Assembly: GCA_025964075.1 (NCBI GenBank)
Contig: JAOPZQ010000328.1
Location: 1 to 12,601, forward strand
DNA: 12,601 nt
Origin: Solirubrobacterales bacterium
Lineage (GTDB): Bacteria > Actinomycetota > Thermoleophilia > Solirubrobacterales > Solirubrobacteraceae
Direction: 5' to 3'
Positions 1 through 6,545 of this stretch are shown piece by piece. The number at the start of each line of letters is the position of its first letter. The stretch's first letter is position 1. Under the pieces are notes generated by a model. It was not told where the DNA came from, made no database searches, and saw nothing but the letters and a program-made list of their open reading frames with translations. The position numbers and the translations under genes were made by a program.

Positions 1-482
1 GCGTCCATCGCGTCGGGGCCGCGGCCGGTGGCGTGCAGGTACTCGCTGGCCAGCAGCGCGGTGGCGGCGGGATCGACCGCGCCGATCGCCCGGTCGGCGA
101 ACGGCTCGAGCGCGGTGATCGCCGCGCCGTGGACGTCGGCCTCCGACGCCACGTCCCAGCTCACGACGAGCCCGACGTCGCTCAGTCCGGCCTGGACCTT
201 CATCGACGCCAGCGCCAGCGCGTGCAGGCTGCCGTCGGTGACCTTCGTCACCTCGCGGAACAGCCCGCCCGCGGGCCCGGTGCCGAGCATGCTCGAGATG
301 CTGCGCCCGTCGCGCTCGTCGTTGGCGGCGAGCGTCACGCTGTCGACGTCGGCGCGCGTGAGGCCGGCGTCGGCGAGGGCGCCGGCGGTCACCCGGAAGA
401 CGAGCTCCTCGAACCGCTCGCCCTCCTCGCGCCAGGCCTGCGAGGCGCCGAGGACGGCGGGAGCGCGGTCGTCCGCGGTCAT
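1..482 (-). CDS. Thiolase-fold / SCP2-thiolase-like protein, N-terminal part (3' end outside window)
   Basis: The first 160 residues are visible; the gene continues past the left edge. The ATG (480-482) overlaps the stop of the upstream acyl-CoA synthetase as ATGA. A G-rich stretch (complement of 490-495) lies 7 bases upstream and could serve as ribosome binding site. The fold assignment rests on the segment at residues 86-108 (LHALALA, then a helix, a G and SDVGLVVSWDVAS), which matches the thiolase pattern SGLxALALAxxxIxxGxxDVxLxGGxES. In thiolases the acylated cysteine comes just before this segment (Cys89 in the Zoogloea enzyme). Here the aligned stretch is V-T-D-G-S, so Thr82 occupies the cysteine position. 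Lipid-transfer/SCP2-like thiolases include members without a classical cysteine, some paired with DUF35 proteins in side-chain retro-aldol cleavage. From its operon I infer cleavage of a CoA ester made by the neighbouring ligase; true thiolysis is uncertain. The His and second Cys motifs would lie outside the window. Confidence 0.72.
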   Translation of the reverse strand, partial: MTADDRAPAVLGASQAWREEGERFEELVFRVTAGALADAGLTRADVDSVTLAANDERDGRSISSMLGTGPAGGLFREVTKVTDGSLHALALASMKVQAGLSDVGLVVSWDVASEADVHGAAITALEPFADRAIGAVDPAATALLASEYLHATGRGPDAMD

Positions 483-2155
483 GCCGAGGCCCCCCGCTCC
501 GCCTCGATCTGCTGGCGCAGCGTCCGGCGCATGATCTTGCCGGTCGTCGTCATCGGCAGCTCCTCCACGAAGCGGATCTCGCGCGGATACTGGTAGAAGG
601 CGAGCCGGTGCTTGACGTGGTCCTTGAGCGCCCGGCTCAGGTCCTCGTCGGGGGCGGCGCCCGCCGCCGGCACGACGAACGCCATCACGGCCTGGCCGCG
701 CAGCTCGTCGGACACTCCGATGACGGCCGACAATGCGACCCCGGGATGGCTCATCAGGCACTCCTCGATCTCGGTGGGTCCAATGCGATATCCCGCCGAG
801 CCGATCAGGTCGTCCGTGCGGCCCTCGAACCACAGGTAGCCGTCCTCGTCGACCCGGCCGAGATCGCCGGAGCGCAGCCAGCCGCCGCGCGTCTTCTCGG
901 CGGTCCGCTCCGGGTCGCGCCAGTACTCGCGGAACGCGGTCGCGCTCGGGAGCTTCAGCACGATCTCGCCCTGCTCGCCGGGGGCGACCGGGCGATCGTC
1001 CTCGCCGCGGATCTCGACCTCGAAGCCGGGATAGACCCTGCCCATCGAGCCGGGGCGCACGGGCCAGCGCTCGGAGCAGTTCCCGACGAAGAGGTTCGCC
1101 TCGGTCTGGCCGTAGAACTCGTTGATGACGACGCCGAGCTTCTCCTCCGTCCACGCCAGCAGCGACTCGCCGAGCGCCTCGCCGCCGCAGGCGATGCTCC
1201 GCATGTGAACGTCGGCCGGCGGGTCGCCCTCCTGGCGCATGCGCTTGAGCGCGGTCGGAGGGAGGAAGCTGCCGCGCACCTGGTGGCGCCCCATCAGCGT
1301 GTACGCCCACTCGGGCTCGAACTTGCGGCGCGAGGCGACGATCGGCCGGCCGCAGAACAGCGTCGGCAGGAGGGCGTCGATGATGCCGCCTCCCCAGGCC
1401 CAGTCGGCCGGCGTCCAGAAGCGGTCGTCGCCCCGGGGATAGAAGTTGTGCGAGAAGCGGAAGCCGGGCATGTTGCCGATGACCCAGCGGTGCATGTGGA
1501 GGACGCCCTTGGGGTTCCCGGTGGTGCCCGACGTGTAGAGGAGCAGCGCCGGGTCCTCGGCCGTGGTGGGGACCGCGGGCAGGGAGGGAGAGGCGTCGGC
1601 GATCGCGTCCTCGAAGCCGAGGAACCGCGGACCGCGCGTTCGCGTGCGCGCAGCCGCGGTTCCGTCGCCACCGACGACGAGCACGGCGACGATGCTGGGA
1701 AGGTCCTGGAGGAGGTCGCCGAGGCGGTCCAGTCCCTCCGCGTAGATGATCAGCGCGCGGGCCTCGGCGTGCTCGAGCCGGTAGGCGACCGCGTCGGGAC
1801 CGAACTGGACCGACATCGGGGTGGTGACGAAGCCGGCCTTGTAGCAGGCGAAGTGGGTCGCCGCGACCTCCGCTCCCTGGGGCACCATGACCGCGACCCG
1901 GTCGCCCCGCTCGAGCCCGAGGCCGGTGAGCGCGTTGCCGAGCCGGGACGCCAGCGCGTCCATGTCGCCGAACGTGTACTCGCGCGGCTCGCCGTCGTCG
2001 TGGTCGGCGATCAGCGCGATCGCGTCCGCCGGATGACGCTCGATGCACGCGGCCGCCAGGTTGAACTCCGGCGGCACGGCCCACTCGAACCGGGCGCGGC
2101 TCTCGTCGTAGTCGCTGCCCGGCAGCTCGACGACGAGGTCGGGCTCGGCCAGCAT
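479..2155 (-). CDS. AMP-forming acyl-CoA synthetase (medium-chain/acetyl-CoA-synthetase-like)
   Basis: A 558-residue adenylate-forming ligase that activates a carboxylic acid with ATP and joins it to CoA. The family signatures are all present and in order: the phosphate loop YTSGTTGNPKG at 207-217; the substrate-pocket region around TPADWAWGGG at 248-257; the GGEALGE segment at 324-330; FYGQTEA at 347-353; GWLRSGDLG at 425-433, with the adenosine-binding Asp; the hinge region FEGRTDDLI at 443-451; and the C-terminal catalytic lysine in TTGKIMRR, Lys540. The length is normal for medium-chain-type synthetases and shorter than the roughly 650 residues of acetoacetyl-CoA synthetases. The ATG at 2153-2155 shares one base with the hyuB stop (TGATG), with GAGG a few bases upstream, and the stop overlaps the thiolase start. 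This coupling suggests it activates the acid released by the HyuA/HyuB carboxylase, probably a beta-keto acid, before the thiolase acts. The acyl specificity cannot be read from the sequence. Confidence 0.93.
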   Translation of the reverse strand: MLAEPDLVVELPGSDYDESRARFEWAVPPEFNLAAACIERHPADAIALIADHDDGEPREYTFGDMDALASRLGNALTGLGLERGDRVAVMVPQGAEVAATHFACYKAGFVTTPMSVQFGPDAVAYRLEHAEARALIIYAEGLDRLGDLLQDLPSIVAVLVVGGDGTAAARTRTRGPRFLGFEDAIADASPSLPAVPTTAEDPALLLYTSGTTGNPKGVLHMHRWVIGNMPGFRFSHNFYPRGDDRFWTPADWAWGGGIIDALLPTLFCGRPIVASRRKFEPEWAYTLMGRHQVRGSFLPPTALKRMRQEGDPPADVHMRSIACGGEALGESLLAWTEEKLGVVINEFYGQTEANLFVGNCSERWPVRPGSMGRVYPGFEVEIRGEDDRPVAPGEQGEIVLKLPSATAFREYWRDPERTAEKTRGGWLRSGDLGRVDEDGYLWFEGRTDDLIGSAGYRIGPTEIEECLMSHPGVALSAVIGVSDELRGQAVMAFVVPAAGAAPDEDLSRALKDHVKHRLAFYQYPREIRFVEELPMTTTGKIMRRTLRQQIEAERGASA

Positions 2156-4347
2156 CAAAAGGCCTCGCCCGGGACGTCGCTGGTCTCCCCGAGGCGGATG
2201 TCGCGCGCCGGCTTCTCGCCGTCGGCGTAGATCTCGACCTCGAGCAGCGTGCCGCACGACGGGCACGCGAACTCCCACATGCGCATGACCGTGTCGGCCA
2301 TCTCGCGGACCTTCGTCCCCAGATCCTGCGCGCGCTCGGGCAGCGGCCACGACCGGGTGCTCGCGTGGTCCTTCCAGTTCTCGCTCGTCGGCGCGATCGG
2401 CTCGCCGCAGTGGTTGCACAGGAACGTGCGGTGGCCGTCGTCCAGGCGCAGGGGGGACCGGTACTCGGTCATCGGCTCGGGCTCGCGGGCGGGGGGCGTG
2501 CCGCCCAGGCGCTCCGTGCGGATCTCGTGCCGGCGCGCCACGGTCGCGGCCTCGTCGATCTCGCCCTGGGCGCCGAGCACGACGCCGTAGATCGCCGGGA
2601 CGACGTCGGCGGTGATCATCTCGTTCTCGAGGTCCTCGGCCACCCGCCAGGGCTCCCGGAACAGCGGATCGCCCAGCCCGCTGCCGCCCGCGCCGTAGCA
2701 GCGGAAGATCGCGTCGGTGTCGATCTGGAGGTTCGTCGCGTGCGAAGGCGGAACGTCGCCCGAGCGCTCGAACTCGGGCTCGCGCAGGCGGGCCCCGACG
2801 TCCGTGACGGTGCCCGCGCCGAGGCCGCCGTGGAAGATCCGGTTGCCCGTGCCGCCGCCGGGATAGCCGCCGCCCGGCGCCCGCGAGGGCACGCGCGTGA
2901 CGTTCGAGAACATCGTCAGCTGGGCGCGCTGCATGCCCTGCATCTGCCAGGCGCTGTCGATCCCCATGCCGCCGCGCCGGAAGCCGTGGCCGCCGGAGTT
3001 CGGGCAGAGCCGGCGATAGAAGTGCAGCGTCGAGGCCATCTCCTCGAGCTCGATGTCGAGCATCCGCGCGCCCGTCATGTCCTCGTAGCAGCCGCAGTCG
3101 CGGCCGTCGACGTTCGACTGCGCTCCGAGCCCGGTGCCGAGGCTGTCGAACGAGACCCAGACCTCGAAGACGCCGGCGTCGTTGACGCCCGAGACCACGT
3201 TGTGCGGGGCGACGTTCCCGCCGAGCCCGGCCGCCCGCCGGCGGATCTCCGGATCGTCGCTCAGCGCCACCGCCTTGTGCAGCGCGTCGTGGAAGGCGCG
3301 GAAGACCTTCGTGCCGGACTCCATGTGCCCGCACGAGGTCGCGGCGTTCTTGCTCGGGTTGAGCATCGTGCCCGGCTCGGACTTGACGATGCGCAGCGGC
3401 TTGTGCACGCCCGCGTTGATCGGCAGGTCCGGGAACAGCGTGCGGATCACGTCGCCGAGGATCCACCCGAGGAGGGCGGCGCGCGTCGCGTTGATGAAGC
3501 AGTTGGCCTCGGGCGGCGAGTCCGTGAGGTCGATCAGCATCTCGTCGCCGCGGATCGTCAGCGCCACCGAGAGCCGGTGGAGGGCCTCGACGCCGTGGCC
3601 GTCGTACTCGACCCAGTCCGTGGCCGTGTACGTGCCGTCCGGCAGCTTGCGGATGCGCTCGCGGGCGTGCTCCTCGCTGAGGCGCACGTTGATCGCGGCG
3701 TACTCGGCCACGGTGTCCGCGCCGTAGCGGTCGAACACCTCCTGGAGCCGCGACGACGTGGTGTTGTTGGCGGCGACGCAGCTGCGCAGGTCGTTGAGCG
3801 ACTCCGGCATCCGCACGTTCGCGAGGTAGAGGTCGACGAAGTTCTTGTCCCACTCCCCGTGGCTGACGATCTTGATCAGCGGGAAGATGAAGCCCTCGCC
3901 GTAGCGGTCGTAGGAGCCCGGGATCCAGCCGCCGGCGGTGAGGCCGCCGAGGTCGAGGACGTGCACCGAGCTGTAGGCCCAGGCCACGAGCTCGTCGCCG
4001 GCGAAGATGGGCGTGATGACGCTCGGGTCGGCGGCGTGCAGCGGCGCGACCGTGTACGGGTCGTTGGCCGCGAAGTGGTCGCCCGGCTCGACCGTGGAGA
4101 GGTCGAGCGTGTCGAGGATGTTGCGCACGGCGTTCATCGCGCTGACGAAGTGCGGCGGCAGGTAGCTCGAGAACGCGATCACGTCGCCGTCGGCCGAGAC
4201 CAGCGACGTGGAGAAGTCGTTCGCCTCGGTGACGATCGGGGAGCCCGAGCTGCGGTTCAGGGTGATCGCCGCCTCCTCGCACACCACCTCGAGGCGGCGG
4301 GCGATGACCTGGGCCAGGATCGGGTCGTACGTCGTGGTAGTGCTCAC
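2155..4347 (-). CDS. hyuB: HyuB/AcxB-family hydantoinase B/oxoprolinase subunit fused to an acetone-carboxylase-gamma-like zinc domain
   Basis: The product is 730 residues. Residues 1 to about 615 are a full HyuB domain, the catalytic partner of HyuA in N-methylhydantoinases, oxoprolinases, and acetone and acetophenone carboxylases. Visible signatures are FAANDP at 92-97, the candidate metal region with His104 and HVLDLGG at 129-135, SGGHGFRRGGMG at 451-462, YGAGGSGLGDP at 551-561 and the closing IYGVVL segment near 586-591. Residues from about 626 to 730 are extra and resemble AcxC, the small zinc-binding gamma subunit of acetone carboxylase: CNHCG (Cys644, Cys647), ENWK at 656-659, then EFACPSCGTLLEVE (Cys695, Cys698). 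The start is GTG at 4345-4347, 6 bases after GGAGG; it overlaps the hyuA stop as GTGA. The longer reading frame upstream belongs to the hyuA region. The gamma-like domain favours a ketone carboxylase over a hydantoinase. The substrate is not determinable; acetone, acetophenone or another ketone are candidates. Confidence 0.9.
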   Translation of the reverse strand: MSTTTTYDPILAQVIARRLEVVCEEAAITLNRSSGSPIVTEANDFSTSLVSADGDVIAFSSYLPPHFVSAMNAVRNILDTLDLSTVEPGDHFAANDPYTVAPLHAADPSVITPIFAGDELVAWAYSSVHVLDLGGLTAGGWIPGSYDRYGEGFIFPLIKIVSHGEWDKNFVDLYLANVRMPESLNDLRSCVAANNTTSSRLQEVFDRYGADTVAEYAAINVRLSEEHARERIRKLPDGTYTATDWVEYDGHGVEALHRLSVALTIRGDEMLIDLTDSPPEANCFINATRAALLGWILGDVIRTLFPDLPINAGVHKPLRIVKSEPGTMLNPSKNAATSCGHMESGTKVFRAFHDALHKAVALSDDPEIRRRAAGLGGNVAPHNVVSGVNDAGVFEVWVSFDSLGTGLGAQSNVDGRDCGCYEDMTGARMLDIELEEMASTLHFYRRLCPNSGGHGFRRGGMGIDSAWQMQGMQRAQLTMFSNVTRVPSRAPGGGYPGGGTGNRIFHGGLGAGTVTDVGARLREPEFERSGDVPPSHATNLQIDTDAIFRCYGAGGSGLGDPLFREPWRVAEDLENEMITADVVPAIYGVVLGAQGEIDEAATVARRHEIRTERLGGTPPAREPEPMTEYRSPLRLDDGHRTFLCNHCGEPIAPTSENWKDHASTRSWPLPERAQDLGTKVREMADTVMRMWEFACPSCGTLLEVEIYADGEKPARDIRLGETSDVPGEAF

Positions 4348-6461
4348 GATGCTCCTCCGCTCGCGCTCGTCGCCGCGAGCGCCGTCGGCATGGCCGTGTC
4401 GACCGTGAACACGTAGTTGCCGAGCTCGTCGATCTCGAGGCGGTCGCCCTCGGGGACGAAGAGGGTGGTGTCGACGTCGTCGACGAGGGCCGGGCCGGTG
4501 ATCCGGGCGCCGGGCACGAGCGAGGGACCGTCGTAGGTCGTCGCCGCGACGGTGCCGCCGCGCACGCGGATCGTGCGCTCGCCCGAGGGCTCGACCGCCG
4601 CCGCGCGTCCGTTGCCGCCGCGCGGTTGCACCGGTGGCTTCTCGGTGATGCCGGAGGCCACCACGCGGGCGGTGTGCAGCACGATGGGGAAGCCGTCCCA
4701 CGCGGCGCCCGCCCCGTACACACGCTCGTACTCCTCGACGAACCGCGCGCTCAGCGCCTCGCGCTCGTCCTCGGCGATCGGCGCGAGCGGCATCTCCATG
4801 GAGATCTCGAACGACTGCCCGACGAACTTCACGTCGGCCTCGCGGCGCACGGTGGTGTTGCTCTCGTCGAAGCCCTCGCGGCGCAGCGCCTCGACCGCCT
4901 GCTCCTGCAGCCGGTCGTACAGGGCGTTGATGTCGTCGACGTCGCCGGAGGCGAACCCCCACTCGGCCGTCGTCGCCTGGGCGTGGATCGCGTCGGCGAA
5001 GAGCAGCCCGTACGCGGAGAACGTCGCCGCGGCCCGCGGCATCACGAGGCGGGTGATCCCGAGCTCCGCGCACACCTCGGCGAGGAACAGGCCGGAGCCG
5101 CCCCCGTAGCCGATGACGGTGAAGTCGCGCGGATCGTAGCCGCGGCCGAGGGACACCTTGGCCATCGCGGTGCTCATGTGCGTGACGGCGATCTGGTGAT
5201 ACCCCGCGGCGATCTCCTCGAGCGAGCCTCCGAGCTGGGCGGCCACCGGTCGGAGCGCCTCGGCCGCCGCGTCGACGTCGAGGCGCACGGTGCCGCCCCA
5301 GAACTTGTCGGGGTCGATCAGACCGAGCAGGAGGTTGGCGTCGGTGAGCGTCGGCTCGCGGCCGCCGTTGCCGTAGCACGCCGGTCCCGGGTAGGCGCCC
5401 GCGCTCTGGGGGCCGACCCGGGGGAGGTTGCGCTCGTCGATCCACAGGATCGAGCCGCCGCCCGCCCCGATCGCGTGGATGTCCACCGAGGAGAGGCCCG
5501 TGAGCAGGCGGTTGATCGTCATGCGGTGCGCGTGGGTGGGCCGGCCGTCGCGGATCAGGGCGGTGTCGAAGCTCGTGCCGCCGAGGTCGGCCGTGATGAT
5601 GTTCTCCTCGCCGAGCACCGAGGCGAAGTGGCTCGCCGCGACGACGCCGCCCACCGGCCCGCTGTGGCTCAGCCGGATCGGCTCGGACATGGCCTCCTCG
5701 GAGCTGATGTGGCCCCCGAGGGACTGCATGAAGCTGATGCGGCCGTCGGCCAGGCCGAGATCGCGGGTGCGATCGGTGAGCTTGCCGATGTAGGTCTCGG
5801 CGCCCTCGCTCACGAACGAGTTCAGGACCGCGGTGTTCATGCGCTCGTACTCGCGGATGCGCGGGTAGATCTCGCACGAGAGCGTCACGAACAGGTCCGG
5901 GTAGAGCTCGCGCACGATCTCGGCGGCCCGGCGCTCGTGCTCGGGATGGCGGAAGGCCCAGAGGAAGCAGACGGCGAGGGCCTCGATGCCCTCTTCCTCG
6001 ACGAGGCGGGTGACCTCCCGGCGCACGTCGTCCTCGCCGAGCGGGACGAGCACGTCGCCCTGGCGGTTCACGCGCTCGTCGACCTCGGCCACGTGGCGCT
6101 GGCGCACGATGTCGGGAGGACGCGTCTCCTTCTGCAGGTCGAGCTGGATCTCCCGGATGCCGCGGTGGATGTAGATCTGCTGCTTGAAGCCGCGGGTCGT
6201 CAGCAGGCCCACCCGCCGCCCGCGCTGCTGCGCGATCGCGTTCGTCACGACGGTGGTGCCGTTGACGAAGCCGATGCAGCTCGACATCAGCTCCCCGAGG
6301 GTGGTGCCGAGCTCGGTGGCGGCGCTGTCGATCGCCGCGGTCACGCCCTCGGTGTAGTCGTCGGGCGTGGTCAGGGCCTTGGCGCGGACGATGTCGCCCG
6401 CCTCGCCGGCCACGACGACGTCCGTGAAGGTCCCTCCGATGTCAACGCCGACTCGATACAT
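4344..6461 (-). CDS. hyuA: HyuA/AcxA-family ATP-binding hydantoinase A/oxoprolinase subunit
   Basis: The product is 705 residues, close to both N-methylhydantoinase A (about 690) and the acetone carboxylase beta subunit (about 717). It is an actin/acetate-kinase-like ATPase subunit that phosphorylates the substrate and/or bicarbonate for the HyuB partner. Nucleotide-binding signatures are GVDIGGTFTD at 5-14, NGTTVVTNAI at 67-76, ADLGGTSFDTALI at 291-303 and IGAGGGSILWID at 331-342. PGPACYGNGG at 358-367 and FWGGTVRLD at 387-395 are also family landmarks. The usual GGAGPxH motif is replaced by GGGSGLF at 453-459, so the family histidine is absent there. I chose the ATG at 6459-6461 because MYRVGVDIGGTFTD is where the family normally starts. 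An upstream GTG at 6503 would add 14 residues without family resemblance. A GCGGGG stretch just before the ATG is the only ribosome-binding candidate. It is the first gene of the four-gene coupled operon and ends in a GTGA overlap with hyuB. Confidence 0.92.
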   Translation of the reverse strand: MYRVGVDIGGTFTDVVVAGEAGDIVRAKALTTPDDYTEGVTAAIDSAATELGTTLGELMSSCIGFVNGTTVVTNAIAQQRGRRVGLLTTRGFKQQIYIHRGIREIQLDLQKETRPPDIVRQRHVAEVDERVNRQGDVLVPLGEDDVRREVTRLVEEEGIEALAVCFLWAFRHPEHERRAAEIVRELYPDLFVTLSCEIYPRIREYERMNTAVLNSFVSEGAETYIGKLTDRTRDLGLADGRISFMQSLGGHISSEEAMSEPIRLSHSGPVGGVVAASHFASVLGEENIITADLGGTSFDTALIRDGRPTHAHRMTINRLLTGLSSVDIHAIGAGGGSILWIDERNLPRVGPQSAGAYPGPACYGNGGREPTLTDANLLLGLIDPDKFWGGTVRLDVDAAAEALRPVAAQLGGSLEEIAAGYHQIAVTHMSTAMAKVSLGRGYDPRDFTVIGYGGGSGLFLAEVCAELGITRLVMPRAAATFSAYGLLFADAIHAQATTAEWGFASGDVDDINALYDRLQEQAVEALRREGFDESNTTVRREADVKFVGQSFEISMEMPLAPIAEDEREALSARFVEEYERVYGAGAAWDGFPIVLHTARVVASGITEKPPVQPRGGNGRAAAVEPSGERTIRVRGGTVAATTYDGPSLVPGARITGPALVDDVDTTLFVPEGDRLEIDELGNYVFTVDTAMPTALAATSASGGAS
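4352..4358 (-). promoter_or_regulatory. Ribosome binding site of hyuB
   Basis: On the minus strand this reads GGAGGAG, with GGAGG 6 bases before the GTG at 4345-4347. It is the clearest Shine-Dalgarno sequence in the operon. It decides the hyuB start against longer in-frame readings and lies inside the last codons of hyuA. Confidence 0.8.
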
Positions 6462-6545
6462 GCCCCGCATCGTGCGACGTGGCGGGGTGGGGCACAACGC
6501 CACGTTCGGCGTTCGCGGACCCTCCGAACAGAGGGTGCCGGATCG
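6462..6545 (-). promoter_or_regulatory. Spacer between kup and hyuA with three inverted repeats
   Basis: This 84-base non-coding gap separates the kup stop from the hyuA start, both on the minus strand. It must hold any operon-specific promoter and any kup terminator. Three dyads are visible: ACCCTC/GAGGGT (6519-6536, 6-base loop), AACGCC/GGCGTT (6496-6513, 6-base loop) and CCCCGC/GCGGGG (6463-6487, 13-base loop, extended by one G-T pair at 6462/6488). The last lies directly against the hyuA start codon and pairs the only Shine-Dalgarno-like stretch. None is followed by a T-run, so classical intrinsic termination is not supported. I see no convincing -35/-10 pair. Confidence 0.4.

Noticed and set aside
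28..596. Two overlapping plus-strand frames at the left edge
   Set aside because: Both are antisense to the thiolase-like gene, which has a coupled start and thiolase-like sequence. Neither frame shows a recognisable motif.
608..2230. 540-codon plus-strand frame opposite the acyl-CoA synthetase
   Set aside because: This is an antisense shadow; the minus-strand protein carries every ligase motif in order.
2160..2430. C-terminal HyuB cysteines as a DUF35 zinc ribbon partnering the thiolase-like protein
   Set aside because: The two CxxC pairs are 47 residues apart (Cys647 to Cys695), and the ENWK and CGTLLEVE context fits the acetone carboxylase gamma family. DUF35 ribbons have closely spaced pairs.
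2365..4416. 683-codon plus-strand frame opposite hyuB
   Set aside because: It is antisense to a gene with clear family motifs. It has low-complexity V/R/D/A composition and no domain.
2155..5877. Reading hyuB as a 1240-residue protein from 5877
   Set aside because: The upstream part is out of frame with hyuA and has no motif. The GTG at 4345-4347 with GGAGG 6 bases before it, and family alignment from there, fix the start.
6462..6503. Alternative GTG start of hyuA at 6503
   Set aside because: It adds 14 residues without family resemblance, whereas ATG 6461 gives the standard MYRVGVDIGGTFTD beginning.
6519..6536. Hairpin 9 bases after the kup stop as an intrinsic terminator
   Set aside because: The stem is only 6 base pairs and no T-run follows on the minus strand, so I list it only as a dyad.
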